From positions 22,293-86,292 of the forward strand of contig NZ_AOIO01000007.1 of NCBI RefSeq assembly GCF_000337555.1: 64,000 nucleotides of DNA, written 5' to 3'. Each line of letters starts with the position of its first letter. Positions within the stretch are counted from its first letter, which is position 1. This document shows, in pieces, positions 33,284 to 41,074 of this stretch. This stretch comes from Natrialba asiatica DSM 12278. GTDB lineage: Archaea; Halobacteriota; Halobacteria; Halobacteriales; Natrialbaceae. A model generated the notes under the pieces. That model did no database searches and was not told the origin of the DNA. It was given only the letters and a program-made list of their open reading frames with translations. Made by a program: the position numbers and the translations under genes.

Positions 33284-34852
33284 TCAGTCCAGATCGAGCC
33301 GCACATCGCTCCCATCGTCGATTTCGATCGAGTCGGCCAGCGAACCGTGGTTGCCCGCCAGCGAAATCGTGTCGGTCTTCGGACCGCTCGCGCGCAGGAA
33401 CTGTCCGTCCGACGGCGCGGTACAGCCGCTCACGCGGGTGCGCTCGGCGTTCGAAAGTGAGAGAGCGGGTTCGTCGGATGAGGCGGATGAGTCCGCGGAG
33501 CGTTGCACATCGAGTCCGTCGATGGTTACGTCGTCGGTTTCTTCGACGCGCAGTGCAGGGCTGTCGGGCGTTCGGAGTTCGACGTTCCGAAACGAGATGT
33601 CGGCGATGGACTTGCAGAACAGGCCGTGGGTCTGCTCGTAGCCGTCGGCCATCGCGGGATCGAGGTCCGTCGCATCGAGCGATCTGGTTGCGTCGATCCG
33701 CACGTCGCGAAACGAGATGCCCTCGAAGTACCGCTCGGGGAGTCCGGCGAAGAAGCCGGCGGTCTCGACGTTGCGGGCGGTAATATTGCTGAACGAGACG
33801 TTGCGGACCAGCGGCGTCCCCTCGTCGATCGGTTCGGGATCGCTGTCCAACGGGGTGAAGTAGTAGCCGTTGATGACGAACGGACACGCGATGCGGCGCA
33901 TGACGATCTGGTCGAATCGCAGGTCCTCGACGACGCCACCGCGGCCTCGCTGGGTCTTGATCCGGATCCCGCGGTCGGTGTCGGTGAACGTGCAGTTCGT
34001 CACCGTCACGTCCCGGACGTCGCCGGACATCTCGCTGCCGATGACGACGCCGCCGTGACCGGCCTCGACGGTGCAGTTCGTGACCGTGATCTGCGAGGCC
34101 GGTTCGCCGACCTCACGCCCCTCCGCGTCCTTCCCGGATTTGATGCAGATCGCGTCGTCGCCCGCGTTGATGTACGCATCGCTGATCCGGACGTACCGCG
34201 AGGAGTCGATGTCGATCCCGTCGCCGTTCGGCGCGCCGGCCGGGTTTTCGATGTTCACGTCGGTGATCGTCACGTTCTCCGAGTAGACGACGTGCGTGTT
34301 CCAGAACGGCGAGTTCCGTAGCGTCACGCCCGAGACGGTGACGTTCTCGGCGTCGAAAACCTGGAGCAGCGGCGGCCGGTGCGTGAAACTGCTCACGTCA
34401 TCTTGCTTGTCGTTTTGCGCCTCGAACTCGGCCAGTCGGTCCTGCAGTCCGTCGGGAAGCGTCGATTCCGGTTCGCCGTAGAACTGCCACCAGTACTCGC
34501 CGTTCCCGTCGATCGTTCCCCGACCGGTAATCGAAACGGTGTCGGCTCCATCGACCAGCAGGCACGGGTGGAAGCCGACCTGATCCCACCCCTCCCAGCG
34601 ACTCTTTACCGTCGGGAACGCCTCGTAGTCGCCGACGAATCGCAGTGTCGCTCCAGCCTCCAGATGAAGCGTCGTCCGATCGCCGACGCGAAGCGGACCC
34701 GTCACGTACGTTCCCGGGGGAACGGACACCGTTCCGCCGGTTCCGGCACACTCGTCGAGCGCCGTCTGAATCGCCTCGGTATTGGAATCGTCGGACCCAC
34801 TCTGTGCGCCGAACTCGCGGATGTCGTATCGGCCCGTGTCGGGGACTGCCAT
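33284..34852 (-). CDS. GH28 polygalacturonase, apparently cytoplasmic
   Basis: A 522-residue glycoside hydrolase family 28 protein (right-handed beta-helix). The GH28 catalytic set is seen: the NGDGIDIDSS block (the NxD motif), NAGDDAICIKSG (the two adjacent aspartates), VEAGHGGVVIGSEMSG (GHG histidine) and RIKTQRGRGG (RIK substrate-binding motif). There is no Tat or Sec signal at the chosen ATG (34852), so it should act inside the cell on imported oligogalacturonides, most likely as an exo-enzyme. A TATA-like GTTTATTTT is about 26-30 bases upstream. It follows the GH4 gene by 74 bases on the same strand. The last 60 residues lack GH28 similarity. Confidence 0.93.
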   Translation of the reverse strand: MAVPDTGRYDIREFGAQSGSDDSNTEAIQTALDECAGTGGTVSVPPGTYVTGPLRVGDRTTLHLEAGATLRFVGDYEAFPTVKSRWEGWDQVGFHPCLLVDGADTVSITGRGTIDGNGEYWWQFYGEPESTLPDGLQDRLAEFEAQNDKQDDVSSFTHRPPLLQVFDAENVTVSGVTLRNSPFWNTHVVYSENVTITDVNIENPAGAPNGDGIDIDSSRYVRISDAYINAGDDAICIKSGKDAEGREVGEPASQITVTNCTVEAGHGGVVIGSEMSGDVRDVTVTNCTFTDTDRGIRIKTQRGRGGVVEDLRFDQIVMRRIACPFVINGYYFTPLDSDPEPIDEGTPLVRNVSFSNITARNVETAGFFAGLPERYFEGISFRDVRIDATRSLDATDLDPAMADGYEQTHGLFCKSIADISFRNVELRTPDSPALRVEETDDVTIDGLDVQRSADSSASSDEPALSLSNAERTRVSGCTAPSDGQFLRASGPKTDTISLAGNHGSLADSIEIDDGSDVRLDLD

Positions 34853-34926
34853 CGTCTGCCTATTTCGCAGTACGAAAATAAACGTTGCGTCGTCGGCGAT
34901 TCGTGACCGAGGTTCTATCGCTCTCC

Positions 34927-36366
34927 TTACGGACGCCGATCGGGTCCCGTCTCGAGAATCGCCGCGTTCTCTCTGTCCCACGCATCAAGGAACTCGCGTT
35001 CGCGCTCGACGAGTTCACTGAAGAGGGATTCGGCCGCCTCCCGCTCGAGAGTCACGAGGGGGTCGGAGAGGAATACCCGGAACGCCCGGTCGAGGTCGCC
35101 GTCGAAGCCGGCCTCGACGAGCGTTTCCTGATTGTGGACGTGCGCGAGGACGAGCGACCGGAGCGACCGGGGAAGCGAGCCCGCGGTCAGCGGCGTGACG
35201 GCGTCACCGGTGAGCAACGCGTTCGTCTCGACGACGGCGCCGTCCGGCAGGTTGGCGACCTGTCCCCGGTTGGGATAGTTCAGGTGCGTTTCCAGGGGTT
35301 CGAGCCCGAGCAGCGCCCGGATGATGTCGACGGCTTCCTCGCCGGATTCGGTGAGTTCGAACGTCTCCGCCCCCGAGAGATACCGTTCCGTCGGCGTCGG
35401 TCCGTCGGCCGGAAGCCGCGCTTCGCTCGGCGTCAATCGGATTCCCCACCGGTGGAGTTCGTCGGGATCGTCGAGTTCGAGATACCACGGGACGAACTCG
35501 ACGAGGTGGCGGTCGCCGGCAGCGGGGAAGCAGCCGAACCGGTCGTAGAGGTCAAACGCGACGCGGTAGTTGTTGGTCCAGTAGGATGCGTCGGCCATCG
35601 AACCGGGATCGAAGTCGGCAAGCGGCGTTCGGGCCGCGAGTTCGGCGTCGAGGAACCGATAGAGGTCGCGGCCACGCCAGCGGGCCTCGTCGACCCACGT
35701 GAAGTGGTTGATTCCCTTGACGGTGACGTGAACCTCGTCCGGATCGACGGCGTCGACCCCGTCGAGGTGCGTCGCCGCGAGTTCGGCGAACAACTCCTGC
35801 GTTTGAAACACCTCGTGACAGAGGCCGATGGCTTTGATCTCGGGGAACTCTTCGTAGAGGGTGCGGGTGCAGACGGTCATCGGGTTCGTGTAGTTGAGCA
35901 CCCATGCATCGGGACACTGTTCGCGGATCGTCGCCGCGATTTCTCGGTACTGTGGAATCGCCCGCATCGAGCGCAGGATGCCGCCGGGGCCGACGGTATC
36001 GGCGACCGGCTGGTGGATGCCGTACTGCTTGGGCAGGTCGATGTCGTGGACGAACGTCTCCGCCGGCGGGTCCTGGATCGAGCAGATGACGATATCCGCG
36101 CCCGAGAGCGCGGCGGACAGGTCCCGAACCGCGTCGAACGTCCAGTCCCCGTCGGCGTCCGCGCGATCCGTTACCTGCGTTCCGAGTTCGGCGTTCTTCC
36201 TCGCGGCCTCGTAGTCGACATCGTACAGCGCAACGGTGCCGGCGATGTCCGTACACTGCGCGAGGTCGTTGATGAGGGTGTGCGCCCAGCCCTGACTGCC
36301 GCCGCCGATGTAGCCGATCCGAACTTCCGGAATTGCGTCGCTCGACCGTCTGCCGAGGTGATGCAT
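34927..36366 (-). CDS. GH4 alpha-galacturonidase
   Basis: A 479-residue glycoside hydrolase family 4 protein, a NAD- and metal-dependent enzyme that cleaves by a redox-elimination mechanism. The Rossmann motif IGYIGGGSQGW (17-27), LNYTNPM (158-163) and the diagnostic GLCHEV are present; CHEV occupies residues 183-186. That CHEV motif is reported as the signature of alpha-galacturonidases within GH4, distinct from CHSV alpha-galactosidases and CHG-type glucuronidases. No signal, so cytoplasmic, matching GH28 next to it. The ATG at 36366 is chosen over a GTG three codons earlier. Expected job: releasing galacturonate from short oligogalacturonides. Confidence 0.9.
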   Translation of the reverse strand: MHHLGRRSSDAIPEVRIGYIGGGSQGWAHTLINDLAQCTDIAGTVALYDVDYEAARKNAELGTQVTDRADADGDWTFDAVRDLSAALSGADIVICSIQDPPAETFVHDIDLPKQYGIHQPVADTVGPGGILRSMRAIPQYREIAATIREQCPDAWVLNYTNPMTVCTRTLYEEFPEIKAIGLCHEVFQTQELFAELAATHLDGVDAVDPDEVHVTVKGINHFTWVDEARWRGRDLYRFLDAELAARTPLADFDPGSMADASYWTNNYRVAFDLYDRFGCFPAAGDRHLVEFVPWYLELDDPDELHRWGIRLTPSEARLPADGPTPTERYLSGAETFELTESGEEAVDIIRALLGLEPLETHLNYPNRGQVANLPDGAVVETNALLTGDAVTPLTAGSLPRSLRSLVLAHVHNQETLVEAGFDGDLDRAFRVFLSDPLVTLEREAAESLFSELVEREREFLDAWDRENAAILETGPDRRP

Positions 36367-36456
36367 ACGTCTCACCCGAACGGAACGCGCAAAAGCGTTG
36401 GTGATTGGGGTCGAAACTGCCGGCTCTCCTCCTAATGGACCGGCTGTACCTCGCGT

Positions 36457-36890
36457 TTAGATGCCGCCACGCGGCGACCGACGGCCTCCGATCGGTGTCG
36501 GACGGGCTGTGACCGGCTCGCCACGCAACGTCGCAAACGCCAGCGGCACCGGGTCTTCGAGACGAATGTGGTCCTCCTCGTCCACGGACGCGTTGCCAGA
36601 CGGCCGCACTTCTCGGACGTTTGCCCCCACACGAGCCGCCGCGTCGAGGTCGTAGCTGACGCCAGCCCGCCGAGCGCTCTGAAGAACTCTTGCTGGACGG
36701 CGACGTTTGCAAGTCGCGTTTCGTTGCTAACACCGCGGGCATCGGCAGCGACTGCAACGCCAGATCCCGGATCGATCACGTCGGCGAAAAGCGGTGTCTC
36801 CGTGTCGTCGTATCGATCGCGACCGTCTGCAAGAACTGTCTCGACGCGTCGCTGAACGGTGTCGATCAGCTCCGCTGCTCCTGCGTTCAC
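36457..36890 (-). pseudogene. Decayed gene fragment, unknown family
   Basis: The first 75 or so codons from the ATG at 36890 look coding and halophilic (RDRYDDTETPLFADVIDPG, LANVAVQQEFFRALGGL). A frameshift near 36670 then moves the coding pattern to another frame (SYDLDAAARVGANVREV ... VPLAFATLRGEPVTARP) that ends at 36457. The total is too short for any enzyme suggested by the start. The N-terminal wording recalls the start of several haloarchaeal polysaccharide-active proteins, but I cannot assign it. Confidence 0.55.
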
Positions 36891-37378
36891 CGTGCCTGGT
36901 ACCCAGTCCAGCGGTCGGTATTTGTTCGTTCCGGTGAGTTCTCCCCTGCTGGTTTCCGTTACGGCTATTATCGATTACCCTTCGTTTCTCTCCCCGAGAG
37001 CAGTGAGTTCCCGCTCGCCGAATATTGACAAGCGTACTGTTGTAATGAATGTGCGGAAACATTTCAATCGTACACTTGTAAATGATATCGACCGGTCCTC
37101 ACGTAGTAGTGTCGAATAGCGGCACTGTAGCGCTTCTACACACTGAATACGCCGTTTATCCGGTGTTCAGATCTGTTCGCGAGACGGGAATGACGACCGG
37201 TTCAGCGATACTGTGTCGGACGACGTTGTGGGTGTCGGCCTGCGACGGGCGGTCCGCTAACAGGGACGGACGAACGCACCCAGCGAGTAGTCAGTGCTGG
37301 ATCGATCGATCCAGACGACCCATTTTGGTTCCCTTCTGGGGAACAGACTTATAATGCTGAACTATGATACCACTTTGT
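36891..37378. promoter_or_regulatory. 488-base control region upstream of the IclR gene
   Basis: No gene is visible. It contains AT-rich patches near 37020-37085 and the exact operator copy and TATA element in front of the IclR gene. Confidence 0.5.
37328..37344. promoter_or_regulatory. Putative IclR-type operator, copy 7 (autoregulatory position)
   Basis: GTTCCCTTCTGGGGAAC, identical to 23955-23971. It ends three bases before the TATA element (TTATAA, about 37349-37354) of the IclR gene, overlapping the BRE position, so binding here would directly affect transcription of the regulator itself. Confidence 0.65.
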
Positions 37379-38152
37379 ATGGCAAGCACCCCCAATAAAC
37401 GCACGGGACGGCGCATTCGGTCGGTCGAAATCGCATTTACGATTCTCGACGCCATCCGTGCGAACGAGGCGACGAGCGTTACCGAACTGGCCGACGAGCT
37501 CGGTCACTCCAAAAGCACCATCCACAGTCACCTTCGAACCCTCGAAAGTCAGGAGATCATCGTTCGGCAGGACGATGGCTACCGACTCAGTCTGCAACTC
37601 CTCGATATGGCAAACGACGTTCGAGAGCAGGTTGCAAACTACGAGGTCATCGTCGACGAAGTCGATAAACTGGCGTCCGAAACGGGCGAAATCGCCCACT
37701 TTGGGCTCGAAGAACACGGCAAAGTGGCCTACCTCTACAAGGCGATGGGTACGCAGGCCGTCGAAACGGTCTCGCGCCCCGGCGGCAAACAGCCGATGTA
37801 TTCGACATCGCTCGGGAAGGCCATCCTCGCCTTCCTCCCGGCCGACCGACGCCGAGAGATTCTCGAACACGTCTCGTTCGCCCCGAAAACGCCGAAAACG
37901 ATCACCGACCCCGAGCGCTTCGCTGATGAACTCGATGTCATCACCGACCAGGGGTACGCGATCGACGACGAGGAAAACATCGAGGGGCTCCGGTGTGTCG
38001 CCGCTCCCGTTAAAAACGAGAACACGGTCCTCGGCGCCGTCAGCGTCTCCGGTCCAGTGAGTCGCAGCACTGACGAGGTCCTCCACGGTGAACTCGCCGA
38101 AAGCGTGCAACGGACCGCCAACGTGATCGAACTCAATACCAAATTTTCCTAA
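37379..38152 (+). CDS. IclR-family transcriptional regulator
   Basis: A 257-residue regulator with an N-terminal winged helix (about 15-75; recognition part VTELADELGHSKSTIHSHL) and a C-terminal GAF-like effector domain (RPGGKQPMYSTSLGKAILAFLP; GYAIDDEENIEGLRCVAAPV). IclR proteins control catabolic genes by binding short palindromes; XacR of Haloferax is a haloarchaeal example for pentose oxidation. The ATG at 37379 is chosen because the TATA box is 25-30 bases upstream; an ATG at 37364 is too close. The 17-bp palindrome next to this TATA box recurs at the sugar-acid genes, so this is the probable regulator of the locus. The effector is probably a pathway intermediate. Confidence 0.92.
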   Translation: MASTPNKRTGRRIRSVEIAFTILDAIRANEATSVTELADELGHSKSTIHSHLRTLESQEIIVRQDDGYRLSLQLLDMANDVREQVANYEVIVDEVDKLASETGEIAHFGLEEHGKVAYLYKAMGTQAVETVSRPGGKQPMYSTSLGKAILAFLPADRRREILEHVSFAPKTPKTITDPERFADELDVITDQGYAIDDEENIEGLRCVAAPVKNENTVLGAVSVSGPVSRSTDEVLHGELAESVQRTANVIELNTKFS

Positions 38153-38286
38153 CGACAGCCGCCGTTCGGCGTCTCTCTGGCCAGTTCCCATTGTTGTCGC
38201 TGCACTCACCTCCTCTCGGCTACCTGTGTATTCGTTGAAGAAACACTTACCAGTTTCCGACTTGATTCCCTGGTTGGTGTGAGCCA

Positions 38287-40392
38287 ATGACACATGATAG
38301 ACGGACGTTTCTGCAGACGGTCGGTGCAGGGAGTCTCGGCCTCGCGACAATACCGCTGTTCAGCGATACGGTTGCTGCAGCGACCCTCATCACGATCCGC
38401 GGCGGTGGCGCGGACATCTGGAACACGGAGGACGCGTTTCACTACTACCACGACGAGTTCAGCGGGGACATCGACGTTCGAGTGCGCAATACAGCGCTGG
38501 AACACACCGACCCGAACGCGAAGACCGGAATCATGGTTCGGGAGTCGCTGGCACCCGACGCGGCGAACGTGATGCTTCGCCGGACGCCGAACGGGGCGGT
38601 ATCGCTTCAGTGGCGTCCTGAATCCGGAGCCGAGACGGTGAGTACGACCTCCGGCGGCGAGGACGAGAGCGAGGTCGACGGCGGCAGTCTCGAGGCCGAG
38701 TGGCTGCGATTGTGCAGGCGCGGCGACACCTTCGAAGCGTACGGGTCGTCCGACGGGGACGACTGGACGCTCCTCGCCGACATCGATACGGAGCAGGTCG
38801 CGATAAGCGACGAGGCGTCCGTCGGGATCCCGGTTACGAGCCACTCCGTCGGCGAGCGCTGTACCGCCGAACTACGCGATCTAACGGGAATTTCGCCGAC
38901 CGGGAATCAGGATATCGGCGACGTTGCTGTCTCCGGCGGCGTCGACGTCGAAACCGGCGTCCCGTTCGTCACGACTGGCGACGCCACGGACGTGACGGCG
39001 ACCTCGGCGACGCTCCACGGCGAACTGACGGATCTCGGCGGTGCCGATTCGGCCGAGTGCTACGTCGAGTATCGGGCCGTCCCGAACGATTCCTGGACGG
39101 CGACCCGGGGACAGACGCTCGAGGAGCCGACCGCGTTCAGCGTGGACCTCGACGGACTCACGAGCAGGCGCTACTACGAGTATCGAACGGTCGTCGAAAC
39201 GAGCGATGGCGACGTGGCGGTCGGTTCGCCCGCGACGGTCGGAACGCCGAGTCGTTCGAACGGTACCGCTCCCGGCCGCGGCCCGCAAAGCGCATCGCAG
39301 ATCGATCTCGCCGACGGGTTCGCCGACCCGGCACCGTGGCTCGACGACGACACGCCGGTCATCCCGATCACGGAGCCGACGCGACGCCAACTAACGGCCG
39401 CGCTCGAGGTCGACGGCCCTCGCCTGGTCGTCTTCGAGACCAGCGGCGTCATCGACCTCGAACAACAGCGCCTCACCGTCGCCACCGACGAACTCTACCT
39501 CGCCGGCCAGACGGCTCCCTCGCCGGGCATCACGCTCATCAAGGGTGACCTCTGGATCGATGCCAACGACTGCGTGATCCAACACCTCCGCGTTCGACCG
39601 GGCGATGCCAACCTGACGAGCGAAAGCGACTGGGAGCCGGACGGCATTCGAACCGAAGACGGCACCGAGAACAACGTCATCGACCACTGTACGGCGACCT
39701 GGGCGGTCGACGAGAACCTCTCCGTCGGCTACGACACCGCCGAAACGACCGTCTCGAACTGTCTGATCGCCGAACCGCTCCAGGACGCCACCCACCACAA
39801 GGGCGACCACGGCTACGGCTCGCTGATCGGCGACGGCGCCGACTCCGTCACGCTCGCCGGGAACGTCTGGGCGCACAACTACGACCGGAATCCGCGACTC
39901 AAACAGGGAACGCACTCCGTCGTCGCGAACAACCTCGTCTACCACTACAACGACGGCATCTGGATGGACCCCGAAACGACGGCGAGCATCGAGGGCAACG
40001 TCTTCCGACGCCCGGTCGCTGCCCAACCGGTCGTCTTCGGCGACGGCCACGCCTTCGTCGCCGATACCGTCCTCGACGACGCGTCGAATCCCATCGTCGG
40101 CGACGGGATCACCGAACTCGACTCACGGCCGCTCTGGCCCGCTGCACTGGAGCCCCTCGAGTCGGCGGCCGTCGTCGATCACAACCTCGCCAACGCCGGC
40201 GCGCGACCGGCCGACCGCACCGCCACCGACGAGCGAATCCTCGCCCAACTCGACGCCGGCGACGGGACCTACATCGACAGCCAGTCGGAAGTCGGCGGCT
40301 ATCCCGACCTCCCGGTTCGGACGCGCCCGATCTCCGTTCCTCAGAGCGGGACGCGCGCCTGGCTTCGAGCGAAAGCCCGCGCCGTCGAATAG
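38287..40392 (+). CDS. Secreted multidomain pectate lyase
   Basis: A 701-residue exported protein. Residues 1-32 are a Tat signal (DRRTFLQTVGAGSLGL). About 35-200 form a beta-sandwich of the kind seen in secreted hydrolases (DIWNTEDAFHYYHDEFSGD, AKTGIMVRESL). About 225-320 resemble a fibronectin type III domain (VTATSATLHGELTDLGG, YYEYRTVVET). About 345-701 are the catalytic beta-helix, paralogous to the lyase at 18952: VFETSGVIDLEQQ, LAGQTAPSPGITLIKG, NNVIDHCTATWAVDENL, GNVWAHNYDRNPRL. It lacks the ricin tail of its paralog. It follows the IclR gene by 134 bases on the same strand. Confidence 0.91.
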   Translation: MTHDRRTFLQTVGAGSLGLATIPLFSDTVAAATLITIRGGGADIWNTEDAFHYYHDEFSGDIDVRVRNTALEHTDPNAKTGIMVRESLAPDAANVMLRRTPNGAVSLQWRPESGAETVSTTSGGEDESEVDGGSLEAEWLRLCRRGDTFEAYGSSDGDDWTLLADIDTEQVAISDEASVGIPVTSHSVGERCTAELRDLTGISPTGNQDIGDVAVSGGVDVETGVPFVTTGDATDVTATSATLHGELTDLGGADSAECYVEYRAVPNDSWTATRGQTLEEPTAFSVDLDGLTSRRYYEYRTVVETSDGDVAVGSPATVGTPSRSNGTAPGRGPQSASQIDLADGFADPAPWLDDDTPVIPITEPTRRQLTAALEVDGPRLVVFETSGVIDLEQQRLTVATDELYLAGQTAPSPGITLIKGDLWIDANDCVIQHLRVRPGDANLTSESDWEPDGIRTEDGTENNVIDHCTATWAVDENLSVGYDTAETTVSNCLIAEPLQDATHHKGDHGYGSLIGDGADSVTLAGNVWAHNYDRNPRLKQGTHSVVANNLVYHYNDGIWMDPETTASIEGNVFRRPVAAQPVVFGDGHAFVADTVLDDASNPIVGDGITELDSRPLWPAALEPLESAAVVDHNLANAGARPADRTATDERILAQLDAGDGTYIDSQSEVGGYPDLPVRTRPISVPQSGTRAWLRAKARAVE

Positions 40393-40626
40393 TCACTACT
40401 CGACCCCGAAGAACCGAAGAACCGAAGAACCGACCGCCGATAGCAGACGGCCGCCGTCGCTGAACTCGCGGACCCGCTTGCCGACGCGCCGCTAGCTCGG
40501 TTGATCTTCGGTCGAGTCGGTTCGCCGTTCCGCGATCGTTCGCTTTGTAGCTTCACCGTCTCGCAGGTTCACGGCCGAGAGCACACCATTTATACGATCC
40601 TCGGCCGTGTCCCAACGTATCACACA

Positions 40627-40989
40627 ATGACGGCCCAACCGCGATACGAACCCCGGATCGAGGACGAAACGCTCTACCTAGACCACGATGGGGATCGCCT
40701 GGAAGTCGGTCCGATGGAGCACATCGTCGATCGAATCGGCGAGACGTACACGCTCGAGTACACCGAAGAGCAAAGCGCCGCCGCGTGGCTCCGGACCGAC
40801 AGCGACAACACGATCACGTTCGACGTTCGCGAGGTCGTCGGCGAGATGACCCACACCCGAGAGTTCGTCGCGAACCTCGAAAACTGTCCGCTCGACGAGA
40901 CGACGCCGGACGGGGAGCCGAAGCGAACGGCGTTGTTCGTCGATCTCATCACCGAAATTTGGGATTCGAAGGGGAATCTCGACGGGTAG
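40627..40989 (+). CDS. Conserved-looking acidic haloarchaeal protein, unknown function
   Basis: A 120-residue soluble acidic protein (many D and E; one cysteine). A TATA box (TTTATAC) is about 30-35 bases before the ATG at 40627, and the codon pattern is strongly GC3, so it is probably a real gene. No motif recognised; the C-terminal part (TALFVDLITEIWDSKG) ends in a likely helix. It stands alone between the lyase and the 642-residue protein. Confidence 0.7.
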   Translation: MTAQPRYEPRIEDETLYLDHDGDRLEVGPMEHIVDRIGETYTLEYTEEQSAAAWLRTDSDNTITFDVREVVGEMTHTREFVANLENCPLDETTPDGEPKRTALFVDLITEIWDSKGNLDG

Positions 40990-41074
40990 CGACGGGTTCG
41001 GGTCTACGGACACCCGCGACTCGCCTCTCTCCTCGACCCAAATATTAATCATCCCGAACGACACCACACGAGGT

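Noticed and set aside
34710-34723. GTTCCCGGGGGAAC inside the GH28 gene, similar to the operator arms
   Set aside because: Spacing is 14 rather than 17 bases and the sequence encodes the conserved VPPGTYV of the beta-helix, so it is explained by coding.
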